Assembly: GCA_032719365.1 (NCBI GenBank)
Contig: CM064861.1
Location: 77,744,863 to 77,808,862 of the forward strand
Length of the DNA: 64,000 nt
DNA from: Prinsepia uniflora
Lineage: Eukaryota; Streptophyta; Magnoliopsida; Rosales; Rosaceae
Direction of reading: 5' to 3'
This document shows, one piece after another, positions 45,251 through 55,692 of the stretch. Position 1 is the first letter of the stretch. Every line of letters begins with the position of its first letter. The translations under genes and the position numbers were made by a program. The notes under the pieces are model-generated. The model worked only from the letters and a program-made list of their open reading frames with translations, had not been told where the DNA came from and searched no databases.

Positions 45251-46679
45251 TGGGCTTAAGTACACCTTTAAAAAAGAGAGTTAATACTCAAAGCCTAACA
45301 ACACCCATTGGGGCAATTGGTAAAACGGGAATTCCGAATTTTGATTTTTATGGATGTATCAATGGATATATCGATATTAATACCTTTTATGCTTAACAAA
45401 AATAATGGAAATTTAGTCCAAAAGTTAAAAATTTGTAATGAAATTTTGAGAAAAATTTAAGTATTCAATAATGATTATATAAAGCTAATAAAAATTATAA
45501 AACAAGTTTGATATGATGAATATATGATATCTAATTTGATATAATATGATATGATAATGAGTAATAATATAATTCTTTAAACATAAAAAAAACATAATAT
45601 TATTTATAATTTCACATCAAGAATACTTATGGAGTTTCACTAAAAACAAATAGACTTCATAATATAGAACTATATTGGGAGCTAAACTCTGATTTTTTCA
45701 TGAAATTCGAAAAGTTTGTAGGAAATTAAAAAAAAAAATGAGATTCAAAACGTGAAAACTGAATTCGTAAAAAAATGAAAATAAATTAGATCAAAATAAA
45801 TAAAAAAATAACATTATTTTTAATTAAATTATAAATTATAAATTATTTTTAATTAAATTATAAATTATAATTTATTTTTAATTAAAATTTATTTTTCAAA
45901 AATATCTAACCTAATTGAATGGTGGGAAAACCACTACATAGAATATGCTATATGTATATTATTTAATACTCTACAACATAATTGAATGGTGGGAAAACCT
46001 CCGGATAGCATATGTTATATGTATATTATTTAATACCCTATAGCTGTATATGGTATATTATCCCTATAACCATTTAATTTTCTCTCCTCTCTCCTCTCTC
46101 TCTCTCCCCTTCCCTCCTGAAGACCTCCTTCTTCGTCTTCATATTCTCTGCAACTGCATAGCCAAACCTAGTCAAAATAGGGCTAAACTCAATCTCACTT
46201 TTCACAAAAATCACTCCCCAGGTCGAGATAAACAAAATGAGGAAAGCCCAACCCTTCTTTATCTGCGTCGGTGCTAGAATCGGACGAACCGAGGCTCAAA
46301 AGTACGGTGGCGATGGATAAATATCAGTGAAATCGGTGGTTATTGGTGAATATATCCTCGATAATCACCGATTTTAGACAAAATCATGGATATTTGGGGA
46401 ATAAATTTTCTTCCCCCTCTGTTTCGATGTCACCTCCCCGTTTTGACGATATATCCATCGAACTATCGACGATAGTGTTGATATTTCAATCCATGGACTT
46501 AACAGATAATGTCTCAAGAAGTGTGTATAATTTTATAATATATTTTTATGATTTTTTTTTAATTTATTAATGATTTTTGGTTGAAAAATATATAAATGCT
46601 AATAAAGAAACAAGAAAAAAAATGCTTAATGTGTATATAAATAATACACTGCAAATTAAAAAATGCTTAATGTATATAG
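45251..46679. other. AT-rich spacer with local repeats
   Basis: Very AT-rich DNA. ATTTTTAATTAAATTATAAA words repeat at 45815-45895. A 67-bp unit beginning ATTGAATGGTGGGAAAACC occurs twice, at 45914 and 45981. A CT-rich run lies at 46078-46115. No gene is seen. Confidence 0.7.
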
Positions 46680-47860
46680 ATCAGCGACGCCAAAAATGAG
46701 CCAATTTTGAAATTTTGAAATGCAACATGATTCGACGGTTACACAATATTTTTTGACGATTAGATAGTTTTAACTCCTCAAAATTTGGAGACTTTTTTAT
46801 GGATAAGTTCTATGCACGTAAAATGACAAAGCTAACAACGCAATCTTGAAAATTTGATTGTTTGAATATTAGTTGAATAAATTTTTTGAAAATCCTATTT
46901 ATACTCAAAAGTGATTAAAGTATTTGATGAATAAGAAGAATTTAAGATCTAATATAATTTTCGATATTAATTAACCGTTCCATCTATCCACATTTTTTTA
47001 TTAATTAACCGTTCCATCTATCCACATTTTTTTTACGCACTCAAAGATCGCATTAGTTAAAAAATGAGCAAATTTCAAAATTTTGGGACTAAATAACAGT
47101 GTGACATGATTCGAAGGCTACAAAACCTTTTTTAACAATCGACCAATCCGACTTCCTCAAAATTTGGAGATTTTTGACTGGTTAGTTTTAGGCATGTAAA
47201 ACCATAAAATAAACGGTCTTGATTTGGAGTCTGAATATCGATTGAACAAAACTTTTGAAAACCGTATTGAAATATACTGAAAAGTATTTAAAGTGTTTGA
47301 TGAATAAGATGAATTTAAGATTTTATATAATTCTCAATATCACTTATAGATCATTGACACTGAAAATGAGCCAATTTTTAAATTCCAAGGCTTAGGTAAC
47401 GATGCAACACAATTTGACGGTTACAAAATATTTTTTGACAATTGGAAAACTCTAAGTCCTCAAAATCTGGACATTTTCAACAAGTTAGGCATGTAAAACT
47501 GCAAAGTGACTGGCCTCGATCTTGAAAATTTGATTGTTTGAATATCGGTTGAATCAAAATGTCTAAAAGCGTATTGATACTCAAAAGTGATTAAAGTATT
47601 TGATGAATAAGAAGAATTTAAGATTTTATATAATTTTCAATATCAATTGATTGTTCTACCCATCCACATTTTTTGTACGTACGTATAGATCACATACTTA
47701 AAAAATGAGCCAATTTTGAAATTCCAGGACTAAATAATAGTGTGACACGATTTGACGGCTACAAAATGTTTTATAACGATCGACCATCCCTACTTCCTCA
47801 AAATTTGGAATGACGAGTTCGGTCTAGGCACATAAAACCACCAAGGGAATGATTTCCCCT
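46680..47860 (+). repeat. Four degenerate ~300-365-bp tandem repeats
   Basis: Units start near 46680, 47045, 47347 and 47687. Each contains, in order, AGATC, an AAAATGAGC(C)AATTT word, a GACACGATTTGACGGCTACAAA-like segment, a CTCAAAATTTGGA word and GATTAAAGTATTTGATGAATA. The units have diverged clearly, so the array is old. No ORF is conserved among them. Confidence 0.75.
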
Positions 47861-48344
47861 TGTGGATTGCAAGCGGCATCGTGTCATCATCGGGTTGGTG
47901 AAACCCCTTCCTGTATTTCAGATTTGATACTGGAACATCATTAAGTGAATTCATTATGATGTTGGGATGTGGTATTCATTTTCTTTCAACTATTTGTGGC
48001 GGCAGAGTTTTAACGAGGTCACAATTGTTAAACCCATTGTATTATAACGACTTTCAGTATAATCCAATTATCTTTTCTTGAAAATGAAAAAAAAAATGTT
48101 CTTGTCAAAAGATCAAATACATGTGCTTTTGATATATATTCTTTATTTTTTGACAAAAGAAAAAAAGATAATTATATGGTATCCCATAAAAAAAATCCCC
48201 TTATTTCTTGATTACCCGCAACAAGAATATATATTATTTGTTTGAATAAATAGACGGTAAAAGCAAAAAGAGTAAAACGGAAAGGAGAAAAGGAAAATCA
48301 ATTGAGAGAGATTAACAGAGGGAGAGAGGCGAGAGGCAGTCGAC
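47861..48344. other. Spacer left of the gag-only retrotransposon
   Basis: About 480 bp of AT-rich sequence with A-runs and no recognisable gene. It ends in the ATGGT target site of the element. Confidence 0.6.
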
Positions 48345-48349
48345 ATGGT

Positions 48350-48853
48350 TGTTGATGCAGAAATCGTCCGGCTCTGTGAAGTTCCTTCTCGATCTCTACA
48401 CACAAGAACGAAAATCAAACGGGGTTAAGGTTGAATCCCGAGGGGGTGGTTCAACCGTAAACGCTCCGATGCTTAAGTCAGTTTTCTGTGAGAGAATAAT
48501 CCGACAGAGTGTTTGCAGGAGTTTTTGATTACCTTTAGAAGTGAGATGAGACCTTCTATTTATAATGAAGCCTTAAGAGTCACCGGATCGTCTGATTGGT
48601 TGAAGGAGAAAGTATTAAATAAGTGATTGTACCGAGTGTAATCACTTATTTATTAATGAATAAATAATTCGCTGAGAAATTATTTATTATCTGCATTGAT
48701 CTGATTAATTAATATATTTAGCTGGTAAATATATTGAATTAATGCGAAGATCGTAACATGTCGATGCCAATTTTACCAAGGGTAATATTGGCATTATGGG
48801 AATTGTCGGCCACGTAGCATCTCTAGAATATTCTGGTAATTTATGGTTCCACA
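48350..48853 (-). repeat. 3' LTR of the gag-only element
   Basis: On the minus strand the LTR starts TGTGGAACCATAAATTACC and ends GCATCAACA. It is co-linear with 55096-55598. Confidence 0.9.
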
Positions 48854-48867
48854 AATGCCCCCACATC
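48854..48867 (-). other. Polypurine tract of the gag-only element
   Basis: On the minus strand GATGTGGGGGCATT lies directly before the LTR; GTGGGGGCA is a common plant gypsy PPT. Confidence 0.75.
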
Positions 48868-49885
48868 GCTTTGGAATTCATGGAATCCTAAGGGATGTAA
48901 TTTTTATTGTGGTCCCGATAAATCCTTTTTTTTTTTACGAAGTAGGACTCCGCTTTGCTTCGAACAGTTGAAGTTCGTTTGACCTTGACGTTGTCCCAAT
49001 CTTTTGGGCTTGAAATCTTGCTTTGAATGGACTTGTTGAGCCCAATCAATAGCTAGGGTTTGTTTATTTTTCTTTACTTAAATGAAGTCATGTGACCTTT
49101 TTTTTAAATAAAGAAAGCTAAACCCTATCGTGGTTTACCACGAATGAAGGGTGACCGGCGTCATCAGTTGTAGTAGAGAAGAAATTGCACCACCGTCTGT
49201 AGAGGTAATTAATTTTTCCAGTTCTCCTTCGTGTTGTCTGTTTTGATTCTGCAGTTGCTTTCACTGTTTGCACACATGTTGGCTGGTTTGATTCGGAAGT
49301 CGTTTTCAATGCTTGGGCATCAAATATGGCCGACGAGTTGGAGTGCAATGCGGGCTGCAGTTGTCACTGGAAGGGGAAACGGGAGATTGTGAGGCCCGCG
49401 CGCCATGAGGGTGTTGGCTCTTCGCTATGGCCGGGAGGGGACAGGTTCAAAGGATACAACATTCTAGTATTATTTTTTTTTCAGCTGCATGTCGCAGCTT
49501 TTTTTCTTTTTTCTTTTTTCAACTGCTATCAATTGATAGCTTGTCTATTTTTTTTTTGTTCTTCGCCTAGCAAAGCACTTTGCTTTTGTACTTTTTGTTT
49601 TTCTTTGTCATTAGCTTTCCATAAAAGCTATCATTTGTAGGTATAATATATATAATATTAGTTTAATATATTTAATATATTATTTTTTCTTTTGTTTAGT
49701 TTCGATATTTTGTAGATTTCGAGAGCTATGGATGTCCGATTGCAACGATTCAAGCGGTGATGCGCTCTACTCTTCGAGATGGTCATTTCAAGATGTAAGA
49801 AGGCATACTTCTGGTGTAGTCTTGAAGACCTCATTTTGTGGAGTATCTGGTGGCATGTTCGGGACTTGTTGGAGCTTCCGACAAG
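48868..49885 (-). other. Non-coding 3' internal part of the gag-only element
   Basis: No recognisable domain. T-rich runs lie near 49480-49560. The ORFs here are short and match nothing I know. Confidence 0.6.
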
Positions 49886-50380
49886 TGAGATGCAGCAGAA
49901 TGCAACGTGAGGTGTAGCAGAGTGCCAAGCGGGGTGCAGCAGAGTGCAAGACGATGCATGGTGCAACCACAAGGCGAGGCTTGCTATAAGTGTGACGCGA
50001 GGTGCAGCAGAGTGCAAGGCGCGAGGTGCAGTAGAGTGCAAGGCGCGAGGTGCAGCAGTGTGCGATTCTCGGTGCAGCAGAGTGGGAGCAAGGTGCAGCG
50101 GAGTGCGACGCGAGGTGCAGCAGAGTGCAACGCGAGGTGCAGCAGAGTGCCACACGAGGTGCAGCAGAGTGCAACTACAAGGCGAGACATGCTGCGAGTG
50201 CGAGGCGAGGAATGCTGCAAGTGTGAGGCTATGCATGGTGCGAGGCGCGAGGTGCAGCAGCGTGCAAGGCGCGAGGTATAGCAGAGTGGAAGCAAGGTGT
50301 TGCAGAGTGCAACGCGAGGTGCAGAAGAGTGCAAGGCGCGAGGTGTAGAAAAGTGCAACTACAAGGCAAGATGTGCAAGT
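49886..50380 (-). repeat. Tandem array 1: 22-24-bp units
   Basis: About 20 imperfect copies of GGTGCAGCAGAGTGCAACGC (+ strand) with GA spacers. Because 22 and 24 differ in frame, several frames stay open and give spurious Cys/Arg- or His/Ala/Pro-rich ORFs on both strands. Confidence 0.9.
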
Positions 50381-51159
50381 GCGAGGCGAGGAGTCCCATC
50401 ACTTGGAGTGTGACGCGTCACAACCCAGCATGAGGCTTATTCTAGATGAAAAGCAATGTGTGTTGCAGCTACAAAGCGAGATGTGCTTCATCTTCGAAGC
50501 AAGGCTTCCCATGACGCGAGGCGAAGTGCATGTAGTGTCACGAAGTAACTGAAGCTTTCCAAGGAGTTGCTTTGGATGACAGATGACTTTCTAGAGACTC
50601 GATCTTCAAGGCTTTGTTGAGCTCAAAATGTAGTGGTAACAAGGTGGAGCATGGAGGATCGATCATGCCCCCTGCAAAGCTCGAGACATTGCACATCATC
50701 ACCTAATTGAAGGAAGAGAGCATGAAGATGCCATCTATGCCAAGTAGGCGATGTTGAGGAGGTTGCCCCCATTATTTGAAGATGGTCATGGACGATGTGT
50801 CACTGGATGTCCACGATGAGATGACTGAAGGCCTCCAAGGCTTACTCGTGGGTTGACTGAGAGACTCTGAGGTCGTGTCGTTCCTGGTGATGAGCCTTAT
50901 GATCCTTCTTGGCCCATGGCTTGATCTTAGCATTGAATACATGTTTGAGCATTCGATTTGTGAATTGTCAACTTCTTTAATTTTCATTAATAGAAGTCTT
51001 CCACTTTTTTTGAGTGTTTTGTGATTTTCGGCAGATTTGACGTTTGTGTAGTAAATTTGGTCTTCTGACTTCGTTTTAGCTTCGAATTGAGTGCCGTTGG
51101 TGAGGTTGGAAACCTTAGTTCCATACCTTTCTACTGCCACCAAGCTCATTCCAAGACGA

Positions 51160-51790
51160 TCCGAATTGAGCCTTGTAAGATTGGTCGAATCTTGTGCTCG
51201 TGCGCTGGTTCATGCAGTTGACCTTTGTGTGAAAAAACGTTCGTTGGGAACTCGTCACAACTCGGAATTGAGTGAGGTCAAGGAGTTGCAAAGCTCACTT
51301 CCATAGATTTTTAAATCTATCGACTTCATGTCAGGGTGATTAAAATTCAGTGGTCTATGACTGAATGAATCTCGTACTCGTGCGCTGGTACGTGCAGTTG
51401 ACCTTCGTGTACAAAAACGTTCGCTGGGAACTCGTCACAACTTGGAATTGGATGAGGTCAACAGTGTTGGAAAGCTGACTTCCATAGATTTCTAAATAAA
51501 TCTACCTCATGGCAGAGTGATCAAAATTAAGTGGTATATGACTGAATGAATCTCGTACTCGTGCGCTGGTACGTGCAGTTAACCTTCGTGTACAAAAACG
51601 TTCACTGGGAACTCGTCACAACTCGGAATTGAGTGAGGTCAACGGCGTTGGAAAGCTGACTTCCTCATCGTTTTAGGGACATAAAGTTCATGTCAGGGTG
51701 AGTAAAATTGAGTGAGATATGATCGAATGAATTTCGATCCCGTGCACTGAAATGCATCATTGGACTTCGCATGTTAAAACATTTGCCCCT
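51160..51790 (-). repeat. Tandem array 2: 180-bp units
   Basis: The segment CTCGTGCGCTGGTACGTGCA ... GGGAACTCGTCACAACT ... GGAAAGCTGACTTCC recurs at about 51189, 51369 and 51549, an exact 180-bp period. A fourth, degenerate start lies near 51730. No family ORF is present. Confidence 0.9.
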
Positions 51791-51989
51791 TGTTTGTCAT
51801 GGCCTGGTGGTTGCCCCTCTTGGTGGGGTTGGAAGTGTTTTTTTAGTAGCTTTCCGACTCCAAAAAGTCAAGTTCTTGGATGGTTTCATGTGCCTCGCTG
51901 AGACGAGCCTTGAGCGCTTCGCTTGACGAAGTCGTGGCGTGGTCCGCATGGTGAAGACTTGTTGTCCTTTGTGCGGCAAAAAATTTGAG

Positions 51990-52790
51990 TTCTTCGAATG
52001 GTGAAGGCTTCGAGTGCTTCATATGGCGAAGGCTTGAAGTGCTTCGCGGGGCGAAGACTTAGAGTGCTTCGCGGGGCAAAGGGTTAGAGTGCTTCTCGTG
52101 GCGAAGGCTTGGAGTGCTTCACATGGCGAAGACTCGGGTGCTTTGCATGGCAAAGGGTTAGAGTGCTTCTCGTGGCGAAGGCTTGGAGTGCTTCACATGG
52201 CGAAGACTCGGGTGCTTTGCATGGCAAAGGCTTGGAGTGCTTCACATGGCGAATACTTAGGGTGCTTCGCGGGACGAAGGCTTGGAGTGCTTCGCATGGC
52301 GAAGGCTTGGAGTTCTTTGCATGGCGAAGGCTTGAAGTGTTTCGCGGGGCGAAGACTTGGAGTGCTTCGCATGATGAAGGCTTGGAGTGCTTCGCATGGC
52401 GAAGGCTTGAAGTGTTTCGCGGGGCGAAGACTTGGAGTGCTTCGCATGACGAAGGCTTGGAGTGCTTCGCATGACGAAGGCTTGGAGTGTTTCTCCAGGC
52501 GAAGGCTTGGAGTGCTTCGCATGGCGAATACTTGGTGTGCTTCGTGGGACGAAGGCTTGGACTGCTTGGCATGGCGAAGACTCGGGTGCTTTGCATGGCA
52601 AAGGCTTGGAGTGCTTCACGTGGAAAAAACTTGGGGTGCTTCACGGGACGAAGGCTTGGAGTGCTTCGCATGGCGACGGCTTGAAGTGCTTCGCGAGGCG
52701 AAGGCTTAGAGTGCTTCGTGTGGCGAAGGCTTGGAGTGCTTCGCGTGGCGAAGACTTAGAGTGCTTCTCGTGGCGAAGGCTTAGTGCTTT
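51990..52790 (-). repeat. Tandem array 3: 25-bp units
   Basis: About 30 copies of GCGAAGGCTTGGAGTGCTTC + GCATG (+ strand), each 25 bp, with patterned variants (CGGGGCGAAGACTTG, CATGATGAAG) that recur together. This suggests higher-order copying of blocks of units. The long ORFs here are repeat by-products. Confidence 0.92.
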
Positions 52791-52998
52791 CTAAACAAAA
52801 GCGTAGGCGATTAGACAATTTCATTAGATGTTGAAACGAAACATCTTTAATCTTATTGAAAGATGTTATGTGAGAAAAGTAGGCACTGAACCAAATTTTA
52901 ACCACAAAATTTGTGTCTTTGTTGATGACTTGGTCACTGATTCAGTTTCTTGGTTGTTCCCTACAACACGGACTCGGCAATGATGGTGTCCACGTGGA

Positions 52999-54252
52999 TC
53001 ATCTTTTATGCGGGTTCCTGGGGGTCTTTGTTTCCGAGACGATCCATTGCCTTTTTCTGACGTACTCGGTGCAGTGTTCTTCCTTCAAGAGATCTTGGAG
53101 GTATCTTTCGAAAGTTTGGCAAGAGCTTATGTCGTTTCCATAACAATTGTGATAGGCACACCATTTTGTCTTGTCGGCCCTCTCCTGGTTGCCTTTGACG
53201 GGAGTTGGTCTTTCGAACCATAGTTTTTCCTTTATCTGATTGTATATTTGAAGGAAAGGTATCGAAAACTGTGTGTTTGGCTTTGCACCCGCGTACGTGT
53301 TGGATGACGAGTTCCCTTTGCATTTCTTGGCTTTCTCGACTGAGCTCCCGCGGTGGACATCATCATTTGGCTGCGCAAACGCCTTTGCAGGATGTCCATC
53401 TTCCTCAACGTGGTTGGCGGCATGTGTGGCATTTTTCTCGTCCTCCCAGCATGCATGTCGCTCCACTAGGGACAACATCTTGGTGAGACTTCGGGCGTTG
53501 CTCATGACGATGTCTCCGTAGAGCTGGCTCTCCCGCGGTAGGCCTTGCTTAAATGCCATGGCTGCGACGAAATCGCTGCAACCAACAATGCGAGACTTCT
53601 CTTCCCAATTTCTCCAGATATATTTCCGCAAGGTTTCCTTAGACCTCTTTCGGATGGTGAATAGGTGGTCATCCTTGACTTCGACGGTGCGAAGCTGTGA
53701 GTACTCCTTCACGAAAGAAAGGGCCAACTCTTCGAAGGAAGTGATTGATCTCTGGGGGAGATGGTTGAACCATGTCATCGCCTGACCTTGCAGCGAGGCC
53801 TGGAAAACTTTGCACATGAGTGCGTCGTTGTGCATGTGAGGTACCATGACCCCCCGATAGTAATTGATGTGTTTTACTGGATCAGAGGTTCCTTTGTATT
53901 GATTGAAGTTTGGTGTTGAAAATTTCTGCGGGAATGGCACCTCCTCAATGTCCTTCACGAACGGTGAAGATGATGACGTCTGAATCTGGCGCCAAAGGTC
54001 ATCCTCTAAGTTTCCGAGCCGGGTCAAGTGGCGTCGACTCCCTCGAGTTGCAGCGGGAATGGCACTCGAGCGTGTTGACGAGTAGGTCTTGTCCTCCTTG
54101 CTGCGATCGTTAGTGCTTCTTGAGTTACGATGGGTCTGTCCATCTAAGTGAGTGCATGACTTACGGGAGACTGCTTGCTGCTGTCGCCTGTTGCGCGGGT
54201 ACTCAATGCGCGAAAGTGCTCCTGGGCATCCTCCGAGTAGCTCCCGAGCCAA
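52999..54252 (-). CDS. gag: Retrotransposon Gag polyprotein
   Basis: A 417-codon ORF with a retrotransposon-gag domain in its middle third: FSTPNFNQYKGTSDPVKHIN, then a VFQASLQGQAMTWFNHLPQR stretch and FVKEYSQLRTVEVKDDHLFT, typical of plant Ty3/gypsy Gag. The C-terminal part ends WCAYHNCYGNDISSCQTF, in the place of the usual Cys/His nucleic-acid-binding motif. The start Met is uncertain because the frame appears to have been interrupted upstream (a possible N-terminal piece is at 54541-54924). It has a stop after RNPHKR and no fused protease. Confidence 0.85.
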   Translation of the reverse strand: MARELLGGCPGALSRIEYPRNRRQQQAVSRKSCTHLDGQTHRNSRSTNDRSKEDKTYSSTRSSAIPAATRGSRRHLTRLGNLEDDLWRQIQTSSSSPFVKDIEEVPFPQKFSTPNFNQYKGTSDPVKHINYYRGVMVPHMHNDALMCKVFQASLQGQAMTWFNHLPQRSITSFEELALSFVKEYSQLRTVEVKDDHLFTIRKRSKETLRKYIWRNWEEKSRIVGCSDFVAAMAFKQGLPRESQLYGDIVMSNARSLTKMLSLVERHACWEDEKNATHAANHVEEDGHPAKAFAQPNDDVHRGSSVEKAKKCKGNSSSNTYAGAKPNTQFSIPFLQIYNQIKEKLWFERPTPVKGNQERADKTKWCAYHNCYGNDISSCQTFERYLQDLLKEEHCTEYVRKRQWIVSETKTPRNPHKR

Positions 54253-54540
54253 ATGCCTCCGTCGGCCTTGGCCTCCTGCTCAGGGGGTGCAACTTTCCTA
54301 CCCTGAGTCGCTTAGCGACGTGTCTCAGGACATTGTCCGGCAGCGAACATGCTTCTTGTTGGTGCGTCTTGGGATGTCCCTTGGTACCCCGCGAGGTTCA
54401 TTGTACTTCTCGGAGGTTCTGGATGTCCCGATGTCTCCCAATAGTTGTTGTAGGAGCTCTGATTGGGTCCGAACTTGATTGCTTAGTTGCTCAACCTGCT
54501 GCATCAGTCCAAGTCGCGGAGGCGAGCCCCTAGATGCTTG

Positions 54541-54924
54541 CTAGTGATGAGTAGCATGTAGGGGCGCACATCGCGCCCCTTCAGTCGGATGTGATGGGCC
54601 ACGTCTCTCTGGAGCTTGGGTGTTGGTTTGTGAGTTGCGTAGGGCGTCCAAGTGCCTCCTTAGGTCCAAGCCGGTAGGGGGCTGATTCGGGACTCCTAGA
54701 GATGATTCTCCCGCCAGCAGCCCATCTGTTTGTTGAAAAAACGCCGTGCCTGCCTCCGTTGTAGGTGGAGGGTTCACAGTAGCAGCGGCCATGGAGAACG
54801 TTCCAAAACTGAACGTTGGTGTCCAATCCGGCATTCCGAACGGTAGGTGAATTGATGCGTGGCGCGGGTCGTGCAAGAGACATGAAAATGGTTCCTCCGG
54901 AATCTCAGGCAGTGGTTCGCTCAC
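54541..54924 (-). pseudogene. Possible N-terminal Gag fragment in another frame
   Basis: A 127-codon minus-strand ORF (starting MSEPLPEIPEEPF) between the leader and the main gag ORF. A more upstream ATG near 54988 reads MARTRRSAQ in a different frame and stops soon. The picture is of a gag 5' end broken by frameshifts. Confidence 0.45.
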
Positions 54925-55081
54925 GGCAGCGATCGTGGGCGGATGTAGTAGCCTCGGAGGCTTGCGCTGATCGGCGTGTTCTGGCCATGTGAAGAATGGT
55001 AAGTGTTGAAAGTGTGATGATTGAGTTTTTTCAAGGAAAAACTAAAGAGCACGCTTTAAGTATTTCTCAAATCGGCTCTCA

Positions 55082-55095
55082 ATGAAAACACCAGT
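55082..55095 (-). other. Primer-binding region of the gag-only element
   Basis: On the minus strand the 5' LTR is followed by ACTGGTGTTTTCATTGAGAG, resembling the leader that follows the LTR in many plant gypsy elements. The tRNA was not identified. Confidence 0.55.
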
Positions 55096-55598
55096 TGTTG
55101 ATGCAGAAATTGTCCGGCTCTGTGAAGTTCCTTCTCGATCACACACACAAGAACGAAAATCAAACGGGGTTAAGGTTGAATCCCGAGGGGGTGGTTCAAT
55201 CGTAAACGCTCCGATGCTTAAGTCAGTTTTCTGTGAGAAAATAATCCGACAGAGTGTTTGCAAGAGTTTTTGATTACCTTTAAAAGTGAGATGAGACCTT
55301 CTATTTATAGTGAAGCCTTGAGAGTCACCAGAGTGTCTGATTGGTTGAAGGAGAAAGTATTAAATAAGTGATTGTACCGAGTGTAATCACTTATTTATTA
55401 ATGAATAAATAATTCGCTGAGAAATTATTTATTATCGGCATTGATCTGATTAATTAATATATTTAGCTGGTATATATATTGAATTAATGCGAAGATCGTA
55501 ACATGTCGATGTCAATTTTACTAAGGGTAATATTGGCATTATGGGAATTGTCGGCTACGTGGCATCTCCAGAATATTCTGGTAATTTATGGTTCCACA
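55096..55598 (-). repeat. 5' LTR of the gag-only element
   Basis: Co-linear with 48350-48853 with about 15-20 differences, including a small indel near 55129-55133. Confidence 0.9.
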
Positions 55599-55692
55599 AT
55601 GGTCCTTGGAGGTTACTTGCGTAACAATCAAGAATAAGGCAAGCCTTTTTGTCTCTCTCAGTCTTTTCTTAAGATATCGTTCACATACAAGT

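Larger units (their letters stand above)
48350..55598 (-). mobile_element. Gag-only Ty3/gypsy-type retrotransposon (TR-GAG-like)
   Basis: A 7,249-bp element read on the minus strand. LTRs are 48350-48853 and 55096-55598 (TG...CA), with a perfect 5-bp target duplication ATGGT at 48345-48349 and 55599-55603. A gag ORF follows the 5' leader, but no protease, RT, RNase H or integrase is present. That space holds about 1.9 kb of tandem arrays of three unrelated kinds plus non-coding DNA. This architecture fits the described TR-GAG class of non-autonomous elements, which supply Gag but borrow Pol. The LTRs differ at about 3-4% of sites by eye, so the insertion is older than the LARD at 11725. It lies between SPT2 and the Spinster pseudogene, only about 90 bp from the latter's start codon. 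Confidence 0.9.

Noticed and set aside
49658..50358. Long overlapping ORFs on both strands (Cys/Arg-rich or His/Ala/Pro-rich repeats)
   Set aside because: They follow exactly from a 22-24-bp DNA repeat free of stops in several frames; no domain and no consistent strand.
52084..52794. Repetitive ORFs up to 206 codons resembling tandem-repeat proteins
   Set aside because: By-products of the 25-bp array inside a retrotransposon; open on both strands in several frames.
53008..54533. Plus-strand ORFs opposite gag
   Set aside because: Shadow frames of the minus-strand gag, whose protein motifs are clear.
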